Positions 1 through 8,156 are shown, counted from the stretch's first letter. The stretch: DNA of 64,000 nt from Tsuneonella sediminis (GCF_051912845.1 NZ_JBNCBU010000001.1:1674001-1738000), one strand, 5' to 3'. Numbers and translations: made by a program. Notes: a model not told the origin generated them from the sequence alone.

Positions 1-202
1 CCGTCGCGAGGCCGGCGAGGAATCCGACCGCGGCCCCGGGCCCAAGCGCGGCGGTACCGACCGCTCCCGCCCCGCCCAGCGACAGCCCCGTCGTGCGGGC
101 GCAGCGCTTGGCGAGATCGAAAATCGACTGCTGTTCGTCGTACGAATAGAAGCCGAGCTTCACGATTTCCCTCTGGAATGCGCGAAAATCCACGTCAGCC
201 AT
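1..202 (-). CDS. Unidentified protein, N-terminal fragment (runs off the left edge)
   Basis: Only the first 67 codons are visible; the rest lies beyond base 1. Reading starts at ATG 202 on the minus strand (MADVDFRAFQREIVK...). The first 35 residues are mixed polar and charged, with a YDEQQSIFDLAKRCA stretch. They are followed by a Gly/Ala-rich hydrophobic run (roughly residues 40-67) that could be a membrane segment or glycine-zipper helix. I do not recognise the family. The gene lies 75 bp downstream of proA on the same strand and could be co-transcribed with it. Confidence 0.6.
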   Translation of the reverse strand, partial: MADVDFRAFQREIVKLGFYSYDEQQSIFDLAKRCARTTGLSLGGAGAVGTAALGPGAAVGFLAGLAT

Positions 203-277
203 GCTATCTGCCCCCGTCGGTTGGATGAGACGGAGCTTCGCCAACCGCTGCCCCTCCGTCAAGCATGCGGATGGACG

Positions 278-1549
278 TCAGCCGCGCACCTGCCCGCTGC
301 CTCTCACGAGCCACTTGTAGGTCGTCAGCCCTTCCAGCGCGACCGGACCGCGGGCGTGGAGGCGACCGGTGGCGATGCCGATCTCGGCGCCGAGGCCGAA
401 CTCCCCCCCGTCGGCAAACTGCGACGAGGCATTGTGCATGACGATCGCCGAATCGACTTCGCGCAGGAAGCGGTCCGCGACCTGCGCGTCTTCGGTGACG
501 ATCGCATCGGTATGGTGCGATCCGTGCGCGGCGATGTGCGCCATCGCCTCGTCCGGACCGTCGACCACCGCGACCGAAAGCACTGCGTCCAGGTACTCGG
601 TGTCCCAGTCCGTATCGCTCGCCGGGGTCACCCGCGGATCGATCGCCTGCGCGCGCGCGTCGCCGCGCACTGCGCAACCCGCCTTGACGAGGTCTGCGAT
701 GACCGCCTGGGCGCCGGGAAAGGCGGCATCGACGAGCAACGTCTCCATCGCGCCGCAGATACCGGTGCGGCGCATCTTGGCGTCGAGCGCGATGCGGCGG
801 GCCTTGTCGGGGTCCGCGGCGGCATGGACGTAGGTGTGGTTGATCCCGTCGAGGTGCGCGAGCACGGGCACGCGAGCCTCGGCCTGGACCCGCGCGACGA
901 GGCTCTTGCCCCCACGCGGAATGATCATGTCGATCAGGCCGGACGCGGCGAGCATCGCGCCCACTGCCGCGCGGTTCTGGGTTGGCACCAGCTGGATCGC
1001 CGCGCCCGGCACGCCCGCGCTCTCGAGGCCGCGCACCATCGCCGCGTGGATCGCGCGGTTCGATTCCACGGCCTCGCTCCCGCCGCGCAGGAGCGCCGCG
1101 TTGCCGACCCGCACGCAGAGCGCCGCGGCATCGGCAGTCACGTTGGGCCGGCTCTCGTAGATGATGCCGATCAGGCCGATCGGTATCCGCACCCGTTCGA
1201 GGACCAGCCCGTTGGGCCGGTGCTGGCGCGAGATGACCTCGCCCAACGGGTCGGGCAGCGAGGCCACGGTGCCTACGGCGACGGCGATATTCTCGAGCCG
1301 GTCAGCGTCGAGCCGCAAGCGGTCGAGCATGGGCGGTGCAAGGCCGGCGGTTTTTCCCGCCGCCAGGTCCCTCGCGTTGGCAGAAAGGATCGCCGCCGCG
1401 TCGGCACGGAGAGCGGCAGCGGCGGCATCGAGCGCCGCCGCCCTTTTCTCCGGATCGATGCGCCCCAGGACCTGCTGGGCCGCGCGGCCGGCCCGTGCCA
1501 GCCGGGTTACCAGCTCAGTCGCTTCACTTGAGGAATTTCCCGAGGCCAT
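278..1549 (-). CDS. proA: Gamma-glutamyl phosphate reductase (ProA)
   Basis: Cytosolic NADPH-dependent enzyme that reduces gamma-glutamyl phosphate to glutamate semialdehyde, the second step of proline synthesis. The 423-residue product has the normal family length. Visible hallmarks are YESRPNVT (131-138) and the catalytic cysteine C265 in the TGICGAME motif of this aldehyde-dehydrogenase-fold family. The C-terminal part also looks canonical (GLTTYKW). The ATG at 1549 gives a complete N-terminal helical region, so I keep it. No proB is adjacent. Its upstream region is shared with the divergent M23-bactofilin operon and holds a cluster of GANTC sites. Confidence 0.96.
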   Translation of the reverse strand: MASGNSSSEATELVTRLARAGRAAQQVLGRIDPEKRAAALDAAAAALRADAAAILSANARDLAAGKTAGLAPPMLDRLRLDADRLENIAVAVGTVASLPDPLGEVISRQHRPNGLVLERVRIPIGLIGIIYESRPNVTADAAALCVRVGNAALLRGGSEAVESNRAIHAAMVRGLESAGVPGAAIQLVPTQNRAAVGAMLAASGLIDMIIPRGGKSLVARVQAEARVPVLAHLDGINHTYVHAAADPDKARRIALDAKMRRTGICGAMETLLVDAAFPGAQAVIADLVKAGCAVRGDARAQAIDPRVTPASDTDWDTEYLDAVLSVAVVDGPDEAMAHIAAHGSHHTDAIVTEDAQVADRFLREVDSAIVMHNASSQFADGGEFGLGAEIGIATGRLHARGPVALEGLTTYKWLVRGSGQVRG

Positions 1550-1620
1550 CGGCGGCGTCTATCATCCCGACGCGCAGGAACCAGTCAGGAAAACTGGGCG
1601 GCCTCAAACTCCCGCCATGC

Positions 1621-1715
1621 GAGTCAGTTCCCGACTGAAGAAGAAAATTTCGCAGCTTGAGAACGTTTCGTCCCGCGACTCTAACGACTCGCCCCGAGAG
1701 TTAACGAGTCGATTC
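1621..1715. promoter_or_regulatory. Cluster of five GANTC (CcrM-type) sites between proA and the M23 gene
   Basis: GANTC occurs at 1621-1625, 1677-1681, 1686-1690, 1706-1710 and 1711-1715, four of them inside 39 bp. In DNA this GC-rich one site per few hundred bases is expected. The block also contains near-repeats around TAACGACTC / TAACGAGTC. GANTC is the CcrM methylation target in alphaproteobacteria, and its methylation state tunes promoters through GcrA and other cell-cycle regulators. The position between two divergent genes fits a promoter role; the link to cell-cycle control of this operon is inference. Confidence 0.55.
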
Positions 1716-1783
1716 GACCCACGTGGCCATGTTTGCTAGCCGCCCGACCGGGATAAGAACGGGACATAGGGGTCGTACCTCAC

Positions 1784-2938
1784 ATGAATGCTGTCGCCGG
1801 CGGCTGGAAAGGCCGCTTGCGTACCTGGTTTCCGGATCGCGAATTCTTCATGCGTTCGCAGGGCCAGGTCCGCTTCATCAAGATCACCGGACGGGTGCAG
1901 ATGATCGCCGCGAGTGCCGCGCTCGCGGCCCTGCTGGCATGGGGCATCTCGATGGCCGTCATGGGCTGGCTGCAATATCGCGCCGCCGCCGACCGGCTCT
2001 CGCTCCTTGAGCGCGAGGCGACCGTCGCCAAGTCGGAAGAGCGTGTGGGCGCGTACCGCGCGAACATTCAGGAAGTCGCCGACGACCTCCAGCGGCGCCA
2101 GGACTTCATCGAGGAAATGACCGAATCGCTGCCCGATGACGTAAAGCGCGTCGGTACGGTAACCGATTCGACGGGCGAAGCGGCCAAGACGGTGTCCAAG
2201 GTATCGGCGCTTATCCCCGAAGCCGGTGCTCTTGCCCGGATCGAGGCGCGCCAGCTCGCCTATGTCGAGAAACTGACCCGCTATGCCGACCGGCGCGCCG
2301 AAAAGAGCGCCGCCGCGATCCGCAAACTCGGACTCGACCCCAACGCGATGCTCCGCGCCGCGAGCAGGGGCGCGATGGGCGGCCCGCTCCAGAAGCTGGC
2401 AACCGAAAGCGACGGCACGATCGATCCACGCTTCGAGCGGCTCGGCCTCAGCCTTGCCCGGATGGAAGCGCTCGATCGCAGCCTGTCGGGAATTCCCCAG
2501 TACCGCCCGGCCAAGGTCGAGATGCTGACGTCCAGCTTCGGGTTCCGCCGCGATCCGTTCACCGGCGCGTCGGCGATGCACCAGGGGCTCGACTTCCGCG
2601 GTCCCACCGGCGCCCCGATCTATGCCGCCGCGGACGGCCGCGTGAGCTTCGTCGGTCGCAAGAGCGGGTACGGCAACGTCGTCGAGATCAGCCACGGCAA
2701 CGGGATGATCACCCGGTACGCCCACATGTCCAAGTTCCGTTCGCGCGTGGGGCAGAAAGTCGCCGCGGGCGACGTCATCGGCGCGATCGGATCGACCGGC
2801 CGTTCGACCGGTCCGCACCTCCACTTCGAGGTGCGCGTCAACGACCGCGCGGTGAACCCGCGCCCCTTCCTGGAGGCAGCCCCCAATGTTCTCAAAGAAG
2901 CCCGACGAGTCCGCACCATCGAGCCCGCCAATGGCTAG
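1784..2938 (+). CDS. M23 family metallopeptidase (LytM/lysostaphin-type endopeptidase)
   Basis: Predicted inner-membrane-anchored peptidoglycan endopeptidase of 384 residues. It has a short cytoplasmic N-terminus, a membrane segment at about 40-62, a periplasmic coiled-coil-rich linker (about 70-180), and a C-terminal M23 domain. The zinc ligands are visible as H266 and D270 (HQGLD) and H347 (HLHFE), and the second catalytic histidine as H314 (YAHMS). A full set of active-site residues argues for a working enzyme rather than a LytM activator. It overlaps the bactofilin start by 53 bp, implying translational coupling; M23-bactofilin pairs are a known cell-shape module. The GANTC-rich DNA upstream may place it under cell-cycle control. 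Confidence 0.92.
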   Translation: MNAVAGGWKGRLRTWFPDREFFMRSQGQVRFIKITGRVQMIAASAALAALLAWGISMAVMGWLQYRAAADRLSLLEREATVAKSEERVGAYRANIQEVADDLQRRQDFIEEMTESLPDDVKRVGTVTDSTGEAAKTVSKVSALIPEAGALARIEARQLAYVEKLTRYADRRAEKSAAAIRKLGLDPNAMLRAASRGAMGGPLQKLATESDGTIDPRFERLGLSLARMEALDRSLSGIPQYRPAKVEMLTSSFGFRRDPFTGASAMHQGLDFRGPTGAPIYAAADGRVSFVGRKSGYGNVVEISHGNGMITRYAHMSKFRSRVGQKVAAGDVIGAIGSTGRSTGPHLHFEVRVNDRAVNPRPFLEAAPNVLKEARRVRTIEPANG

Positions 2939-3329
2939 GCAGGCACCCGGCGGATCGACGTTCTCGGTAATCGGGAGCGACGTGACCATTCGCGGCAACA
3001 TCGAGGCTACGGCCGATCTTCACATCGACGGCCGGGTCGAGGGCGACATCACCTGCGCCAGCCTCGTCCAAGGCGCGGACAGCCACGTCGAAGGAGCGAT
3101 CGAGGCGGAGAGCGCCCGGCTTGCCGGGACGATCAGCGGGTCGATCACCGCGCGCGAACTGGTCGTGCTCAAGAGCGCGCGGATAAACGGCGACGTTCAC
3201 TATGACGCGCTGACGATCGAGCAGGGCGCCGAGGTAGAGGGCCGGTTCGCCCACCGCGTTCCTTCGAGGCCGGCCGCAGTCGCCAAGCCGCACGACGACG
3301 GCGAGCCCAAGCTGACGCTGGCGGGCTGA
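2886..3329 (+). CDS. Bactofilin (polymer-forming cytoskeletal protein)
   Basis: A 147-residue bactofilin. A disordered Pro/Ser-rich N-terminus (1-25) precedes a beta-helical DUF583 core (about 25-125) with the repeating pattern of short Gly-containing beta strands (IRGNIEATADLHIDGRVEGD..., ending VEGRF). A charged C-terminal tail follows. Bactofilins polymerise without nucleotide at the inner membrane and recruit cell-wall enzymes. The start lies inside the 3' end of the M23 gene, so the two products are probably made together, and the peptidase is the likely client. The stop lies 15 bp from the stop of the convergent acyl-CoA ligase gene, with no clear terminator between. Confidence 0.92.
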   Translation: MFSKKPDESAPSSPPMARQAPGGSTFSVIGSDVTIRGNIEATADLHIDGRVEGDITCASLVQGADSHVEGAIEAESARLAGTISGSITARELVVLKSARINGDVHYDALTIEQGAEVEGRFAHRVPSRPAAVAKPHDDGEPKLTLAG

Positions 3330-3344
3330 TCGCCGCGTCGGGGT

Positions 3345-5039
3345 TCACCCGCCCGCGGCCTGCTCCGTCACTTCGGCCAGCAGGGCCTTGCGGTCGAGCT
3401 TGCCGATCATCGTCTTGGGCATCTCGTCGCGGATCTCGACGCCGCTGACCCGTTCGTGTTTGCCGACGCGGGCGTTGAGCCAATCGGCCAGATCGCTTGC
3501 CGCAACTGGGCCATCATCCGTCAGGGTGACATAGGCTCGCGGCATCTCGCCCAGATATGGGTCTGGTAGCCCGAGGACGAGCGCCTCCTTCACCGCCGGG
3601 TGATCGAGCAGCACCGCCTCGACCTGGCTCGGGAAAACCTTGAACCCCCCGACCGCGATCATGTCCTTGATCCTGTCGACGATGGCGATGAAACCGTCCG
3701 CGTCGATTTCCGCGACGTCGCCCGTGCGCAACCAGCGCGTGCCGTCCCTGTCGGCGAATGCGTTGGCCGCGGCATCGGGACGGTTCCAGTAGCCCTGCAT
3801 GACCTGCGGTCCCGCGACCGCGAGTTCGCCGGGAGCACCTGCCGGCGCATCGCGCGACGGGTCCTCCTTGTCGAGCAGGCGGACCCGGGTATGCGGGAGG
3901 ACCTGGCCGATCGTTCCCGGCTTGCGGGTACCTTCGTAGGGATTGGTGGAAACCACGCCGCTGCTTTCGGTAAGGCCGTACCCCTCGACGAGCCGCGAGC
4001 CGGTGGCCGCCTCCCACTTCTCGCGCACCGGCGCAGGCAGCGGCGCGCCGCCCGATATGCACACCCGTAGCGACGAGAAGTCGGTCTTCTGAAGGTCGGG
4101 GTGGTCGAGCAGCGCCTGGTACATCGTCGGCACCCCGGGAAAGGCGGTTGCCCGGACCCGCTGCAGCGTCTTCAATGCCTGCTTTGCATCGAACCGCGGC
4201 AGCATCGCGATGCACCCCCGGTTGGCGACGGTGCGATTGAGGACGCAGGTATTGGCGAAGACGTGGAACAGGGGCAGCACGCCCAGGATCACGTCCCGCT
4301 CGCCCTGCCGGGGGTCGATCGCCTCGACCTGCAGGGCGTTGGTCGCAAGGTTCGCATGGGTGAGCATCGCTCCCTTGGGCCGGCCCGTGGTGCCGCCGGT
4401 ATATTGCAGCAGGGCGAGGTCGGCGTGTGCCAGGGTGGGCAACGCGCCATCGGCTTCGCGGAGCAGATTGTCCCATCGACACACCCCGGGGCGCGTGGGA
4501 ATCGGCGCCAGCGCCTTGCGTCCCAGCACCTTGAGCGCGATCCGCTTCGTCCACGGGAGTATCGCGCCGAGGTTTCCCACCACCAGCGTCTCAAGCCCCG
4601 AACGGTCGAGCACCTCGAGCGCGGTGGGAAGCAGGCTGGCGACATCGACCGTCACCAGCATGCGCGCGCCCGAGTCGGCAACCTGCGCGCTCAGTTCCTC
4701 GGCGGTGTAAAGCGGGGAGAAGTTCACCACCACCGCACCAGCCATCATCGCGCCGTAATAGGCCGAGAGGTAGATCGGCACGTTGGGCAGGAACAGGCCG
4801 ACGCGGTCGCCGGCGGCGATGCCGCGGGCAAGCAGTCCGGCAGCCACCCGGCGGGCTTCGTCCAGCACCTGCGCATAGGTGTACTCGCGCCCCAGGAAAT
4901 CGATGAGGGGCCGGCTTGGCGTATCGGCCGCGGCCCGCTCGAGCAGGCCGGGCACGGTCAGATCGGGAAGCACGACATCCCAGGCGCACGGGTGCGCGTA
5001 GTGTTCGGGCGCGGGACGGTCGATCCTACTGACATCCAT
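3345..5039 (-). CDS. Long-chain fatty acid-CoA ligase (AMP-binding)
   Basis: Adenylate-forming enzyme of 564 residues expected to activate fatty acids with ATP and CoA, feeding beta-oxidation or lipid synthesis. Visible motifs are the P-loop-like YTGGTTGRPKG (213-223), VEGYGLTESSG in the middle of the N-terminal domain, WLRTGDVAEID at the hinge, and the catalytic lysine in the C-terminal PKTMIGKLDRK. The length and the Asp-rich hinge resemble FadD. The start ATG at 5039 gives an N-terminus typical of the family. No transporter or other fad gene is adjacent, so chain-length preference cannot be judged. Confidence 0.9.
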   Translation of the reverse strand: MDVSRIDRPAPEHYAHPCAWDVVLPDLTVPGLLERAAADTPSRPLIDFLGREYTYAQVLDEARRVAAGLLARGIAAGDRVGLFLPNVPIYLSAYYGAMMAGAVVVNFSPLYTAEELSAQVADSGARMLVTVDVASLLPTALEVLDRSGLETLVVGNLGAILPWTKRIALKVLGRKALAPIPTRPGVCRWDNLLREADGALPTLAHADLALLQYTGGTTGRPKGAMLTHANLATNALQVEAIDPRQGERDVILGVLPLFHVFANTCVLNRTVANRGCIAMLPRFDAKQALKTLQRVRATAFPGVPTMYQALLDHPDLQKTDFSSLRVCISGGAPLPAPVREKWEAATGSRLVEGYGLTESSGVVSTNPYEGTRKPGTIGQVLPHTRVRLLDKEDPSRDAPAGAPGELAVAGPQVMQGYWNRPDAAANAFADRDGTRWLRTGDVAEIDADGFIAIVDRIKDMIAVGGFKVFPSQVEAVLLDHPAVKEALVLGLPDPYLGEMPRAYVTLTDDGPVAASDLADWLNARVGKHERVSGVEIRDEMPKTMIGKLDRKALLAEVTEQAAGG

Positions 5040-5102
5040 GTCAGCAGGATGCTGGAATCCTTCGCTTTTGGCAAGCGGACTCGCCGGGAAGCCGTCGATG
5101 GA

Positions 5103-5807
5103 TTAGCTTTCGCTGGCCTCTTCGGCGCGCTTGTTCTCGAGCCAGGCGGCGGCCTCGGCCTCCTGCGCGGCTTCGACCGCGGCCTTCGCGGCGGCTTCGC
5201 GCTCGGCGCGCAGTTCCTCGATCAGCGCCTCGCGATCGGTGCCCAGCCGCGCCTCGCGAGCGCCAGTGTCTTCCTCGAGGCCTGCCTTCTTGGCGGCCTT
5301 CGCGACCATCGCGTCGAGTTCCCGCTGCGAGCAGAGGCCAAGCGTAACCGGGTCCTTGGGATTGATGTTCTGGATGTTCCAGTGGCTGCGCTCGCGGATG
5401 GCGGCGATCGTGTTGCGGGTCGTGCCGATCAGCTTTCCGATCTGCGCGTCGGACACCTCGGGGTGGTTGCGCAGGATCCAGGCGATGCCATCGGGCTTGT
5501 CCTGCCGCTTGGAAACCGGGGTATAGCGCGGCCCCTTGGTGCGGCTGACCGCGACGGGCGCCTTGTGCATCCTGAGCGAGTAGCTGCTGTCGGCCTGGCC
5601 CTTGTCGATCTCCTCGTTGGTGAGCTCGCCAGCGTGCACGGGATCTCGCCCCGTGTACTTGGCACCGGCGAGATCGTCGGCCATCGCCTGCACCTCGAGG
5701 ATGTGGAGGCCGCAGAACTCGGCGATCTGCTCGAACGAGAGCGCGGTGTTGTCGACCAGCCAGGTGGCGGTCGCGTGCGGCATCAGCGGCTTGGGTTGGT
5801 CGGCCAT
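5103..5807 (-). CDS. TrcR / DUF1013 family putative cell-cycle transcriptional regulator
   Basis: A 234-residue protein of the DUF1013 family, which is conserved in alphaproteobacteria and named TrcR in current annotation. The conserved core (about 1-160) contains HATATWLVDNTALSFEQIAE and a second helix-turn-helix-like stretch, DAQIGKLIGTTRNTIAAIRE. The C-terminal 70 residues are a charged Ala/Glu/Arg helix, probably coiled coil. Family knowledge suggests a DNA-binding regulator, but the targets are unknown to me. The AGGA Shine-Dalgarno lies 9 nt upstream, directly below a strong hairpin in the leader. Confidence 0.8.
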   Translation of the reverse strand: MADQPKPLMPHATATWLVDNTALSFEQIAEFCGLHILEVQAMADDLAGAKYTGRDPVHAGELTNEEIDKGQADSSYSLRMHKAPVAVSRTKGPRYTPVSKRQDKPDGIAWILRNHPEVSDAQIGKLIGTTRNTIAAIRERSHWNIQNINPKDPVTLGLCSQRELDAMVAKAAKKAGLEEDTGAREARLGTDREALIEELRAEREAAAKAAVEAAQEAEAAAWLENKRAEEASES

Positions 5808-5819
5808 GATCGGTGTCCT

Positions 5820-5852
5820 GAAAATAGAGAGGCCGCCCCTCGCGGGGCGGCC
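5820..5852 (-). terminator. Terminator-like hairpin in the leader of the TrcR gene
   Basis: 5831-5839 and 5844-5852 form a perfect 9-bp GC stem with a 4-nt loop. Read on the minus strand, the stem is followed by TCTCTATTTT (5830-5821). That is the shape of an intrinsic terminator pointing into the TrcR gene, whose start codon is only 13 bp beyond the U-rich tract. No room is left for a promoter between hairpin and gene, so it either ends upstream minus-strand transcription or acts as an attenuator within the TrcR leader. Confidence 0.6.
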
Positions 5853-5898
5853 GTTGGACCCGATCTAGGCCATGCGGCCCTGCGAGGCAAGGGTATCG

Positions 5899-6054
5899 TC
5901 AGGCGGCCGAGGGCAGCCCCGGCCTGTCGGCCTTTCGCGCGCGCAGTCCACGCACTGGATTAATTACGACGCGCGCCGCCGACTGCCACCGCGGCAACCG
6001 GGCCACTGATCCCGGATTGTTGCCGATAGCGCCGGCTTCCCATTCGATGAGCAT
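5899..6054 (-). CDS. Possible 51-residue small protein, unrecognised
   Basis: An ATG at 6054 is preceded at a suitable distance by AAGGA on the minus strand and opens a 51-codon frame (MLIEWEAGAIGNNPG...). The product is basic in its second half and has no signal peptide or membrane segment. I know no family that matches. The support is the Shine-Dalgarno sequence and an otherwise empty gap; chance occurrence is quite possible in GC-rich DNA. Confidence 0.22.
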   Translation of the reverse strand: MLIEWEAGAIGNNPGSVARLPRWQSAARVVINPVRGLRARKADRPGLPSAA

Positions 6055-6160
6055 CGCCGCGTCCTTTCTGAAGCTTCTTCGGGTGCGGTTCGGTTAGCGG
6101 CCATATGCGACAGTACGGCGACGGTTTCGCGGCCGGTCGCGGCCCGCGGGACGGCGGGCG

Positions 6161-6817
6161 TCAGCCGCCCGGCCGGCTCATCGGAACATAGCCTCGAACC
6201 GCCGCCACCCGCTCGATCCAGCGGCACACGTTCGGCCGGTCGTGCAGGCGGAAACAGCCCGCTTCGGCGACGTGAGTGTAGGCGTAGAGTGCAATGTCGG
6301 CGAGGCTGATCGCGCCGCCGACGAACCACTCCCGCGTCGCCAGATGCCTGTCCATCAGCGCCAGCGCGTCCTCGCCAGCCATCCGCTTGGCGGGAATCAT
6401 CGCCCGCTGCTGCTCGGACAGGTGCGCCTCGCCCACGAACGCCAGCCAGAAGCGGAGCGTCGCGATGTTCGGCTCGTGACTGTATTGCTCGAAGAACATC
6501 CAGCGCAGCATGTCGGCCCGTTCGAAGCGTTCTTCGGGTATCAGCGCGCTGCCTTCCGCAAGGTACCAGCATGCCGCGTTCGATTCGGGCAGGAACCGTG
6601 CGCCCTCACCCTCGGCGCCGATCTGCAGGACCGGAATCCGCCCGTTGGCGTTGACCGCGGCGAGAAACTCGGGAGTACGGGTTTCGCCCCGCATGATGTC
6701 GTATTCGCGGACCGCCAGCGGCGTGCCGAGCAGCGCGGCGGTCAGCTTGATCTTGTAGCAGTTCCCGCTGCGGGGATCCTCGTGGAGGGTCAGCTGGGGA
6801 GGCGGATCGTCAGTCAC
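6161..6817 (-). CDS. Glutathione S-transferase family protein
   Basis: A cytosolic GST-fold protein of about 218 residues. The N-terminal thioredoxin-like domain contains DPRSGNCYKIKL at the usual Ser/Cys active-site position, NGRIPVLQ (cis-Pro loop) and PESNAACWYLA (the glutathione-binding ES motif). The alpha-helical C-terminal domain carries the conserved SLADIALYAY capping box. I choose the GTG at 6817 because it overlaps the stop of the upstream quinone reductase by 8 nt; a start at 6856 would add 13 residues unlike the family. The overlap suggests co-translation, and both products could serve detoxification. Confidence 0.85.
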   Translation of the reverse strand: MTDDPPPQLTLHEDPRSGNCYKIKLTAALLGTPLAVREYDIMRGETRTPEFLAAVNANGRIPVLQIGAEGEGARFLPESNAACWYLAEGSALIPEERFERADMLRWMFFEQYSHEPNIATLRFWLAFVGEAHLSEQQRAMIPAKRMAGEDALALMDRHLATREWFVGGAISLADIALYAYTHVAEAGCFRLHDRPNVCRWIERVAAVRGYVPMSRPGG

Positions 6818-7820
6818 CCGCCACTTGTAGCACGATCTTGCCGATATGGTCCCCACCTTCCATCCGCCGGTGCGCGGCGGCCACCTCGGCGAGCGGGAAC
6901 GTGCGGTCCATCACCGGCCGGACCGTGCCGTCGAGCACGAGAGGCCAGGCGACATCGGCGATTTCGTCGGCGAGCAGTGCCTTGAACTCGTCCGACCGCG
7001 GGCGCAGGGTCGATCCGGTCAGCGTCAACCGTTTGCGCATGACGAGCGCCATGTCGATCGTCGCCTTGAGCCCGCCCAGAACTGCGATCGTCACGTGCCG
7101 CCCATCCTCGGCGAGGCACTGGAGGTTGCGCGCGACGTAATCGCCCGACACCATGTCGAGTACGACGTCGACCCCCTTGCTCGCGGTGAACGCCTGGACC
7201 TCCTCGACGAAGTCCTGGTCTCTGTAGTTGATCGCGAGATCTGCCCCGAGCTGGCGGCAGGCGGCGCACTTGTCCTCGCTGCCCGCGGTCGCGATCACGG
7301 TCAGTCCGAACGCCTTGGCGAGCATGATCGTCATCGTCCCGATCCCGCTCGTCCCGCCGTGTACGAGCAGCGCCTCCCCTTCGCTGGCGTAGGCGCGCTC
7401 GAACACGTTGTGCCACACCGTGAACAGCGTTTCGGGGAGCGCCGCCGCCTGGTCCATCGGCAGATCGTCCGGCACGGCGAGGCAATGCCGCGCATCGGCG
7501 AGGCAGTACTCGGCGTAGCCGCCCCCCGAGACCAGCGCGCAAACCGGCTGGTTGAGCATCTCGGGCTCGACGCCCTTGCCGATTGCGACAATGGTACCCG
7601 ACACTTCCAGTCCGGGGATTGGCGAGGCTCCTGGCGGTGGCGGATAGAAACCCTGGCGCTGGATCACGTCGGGCCGGTTCACCCCGGCAAAGGCGACCCT
7701 GACAAGCACCTGCCCCGCACCCGGTTCGGGCGTTGGCAGCTCTTCGGGGCGAAACACGTCGGCGCCGCCGGGCGCGTCGTAGCCCATGGCGGTCATCGTT
7801 GCGGGAATGACCTTTGGCAA
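6810..7820 (-). CDS. NAD(P)H:quinone oxidoreductase, PIG3/zeta-crystallin type
   Basis: A zinc-free medium-chain dehydrogenase of 336 residues. The N-terminal GroES-like domain holds FAGVNRPDVIQRQG, and the Rossmann domain carries the family signature LLVHGGTSGIGTMTIMLAK (about 153-171), which binds NADPH. The cysteines that bind structural zinc in alcohol dehydrogenases are absent. The PGLEVSGTI and GGYAEYC segments match the PIG3 branch that reduces quinones by one electron. The gene is transcribed ahead of and overlapping the GST gene, and is divergent from DUF1192 with 104 bp between the starts. Confidence 0.9.
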   Translation of the reverse strand: MPKVIPATMTAMGYDAPGGADVFRPEELPTPEPGAGQVLVRVAFAGVNRPDVIQRQGFYPPPPGASPIPGLEVSGTIVAIGKGVEPEMLNQPVCALVSGGGYAEYCLADARHCLAVPDDLPMDQAAALPETLFTVWHNVFERAYASEGEALLVHGGTSGIGTMTIMLAKAFGLTVIATAGSEDKCAACRQLGADLAINYRDQDFVEEVQAFTASKGVDVVLDMVSGDYVARNLQCLAEDGRHVTIAVLGGLKATIDMALVMRKRLTLTGSTLRPRSDEFKALLADEIADVAWPLVLDGTVRPVMDRTFPLAEVAAAHRRMEGGDHIGKIVLQVAGD

Positions 7821-7924
7821 AACAGCCCCCTGTTGCCGGTTTGCGACAGCGCGCCAGGCGCCTCGCGCACCTAGCGGCGCGGGCCATTGACAGCAAGCGT
7901 CTGGCCTTGCGATGATTCCTTCCG

Positions 7925-8125
7925 ATGGACGACGACCGTCCCAGACCCAAGGGCGATGCCGCCAGCCTCCTCGCGACGGAGGACCTGGGTCCCTATTCGC
8001 AGGAAGAACTGAGCGAACGCATCTCGCTGCTCGAGCGCGAGATCGCGCGGGTGGAAAGTCACCGGCTCAAGGCGGCCGCGCATCGCAGCGCGGCCGATGC
8101 GCTGTTCGGAAAGCCCGGATCGTGA
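7925..8125 (+). CDS. DUF1192 small protein
   Basis: A 66-residue acidic protein matching DUF1192, a small alphaproteobacterial family of unknown function. The conserved block is the central LGPYSQEELSERISLLEREIARVE (given as its pattern; about residues 21-44), which should form an amphipathic helix or short coiled coil. No signal peptide or membrane segment is present. Divergent from the quinone reductase; followed by a hairpin at 8128-8156 that may end its transcript before clpA. Confidence 0.82.
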   Translation: MDDDRPRPKGDAASLLATEDLGPYSQEELSERISLLEREIARVESHRLKAAAHRSAADALFGKPGS

Positions 8126-8127
8126 GC

Positions 8128-8156
8128 CGGGCGGCCCTCGCATTCGCCGGGCCGCC
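8128..8156 (+). terminator. GC hairpin after the DUF1192 gene
   Basis: GGGCGGCCC (8128-8136) pairs perfectly with GGGCCGCCC (8148-8156) across an 11-nt loop, starting 3 nt after the stop codon. No T-run follows, so termination here may be inefficient or Rho-assisted. Confidence 0.45.

Larger units (their letters stand above)
5808..6160. other. 353-bp stretch between the TrcR and GST genes
   Basis: Apart from the hairpin at 5831-5852 and one short minus-strand frame (5899-6054), I see no recognisable gene, tRNA or repeat here. The stretch is somewhat less GC-rich around 5955-5970 (GGATTAATTACG), which may belong to a promoter reading toward the TrcR gene. Confidence 0.4.

Noticed and set aside
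221..1531. Long open frame on the plus strand across proA
   Set aside because: It mirrors proA exactly and its translation is Arg/His/Asp-rich without any family resemblance; high GC suppresses stop codons in the antisense frames.
1736..3001. Minus-strand open frame of 421 codons across the M23 gene
   Set aside because: It is antisense to a gene with full catalytic motifs and its translation is compositionally biased with no recognisable domain.
4101..5963. Plus-strand open frame of 620 codons over the acyl-CoA ligase and TrcR genes
   Set aside because: It spans two well-supported minus-strand genes and the gap between them; no domain, no ribosome-binding site.
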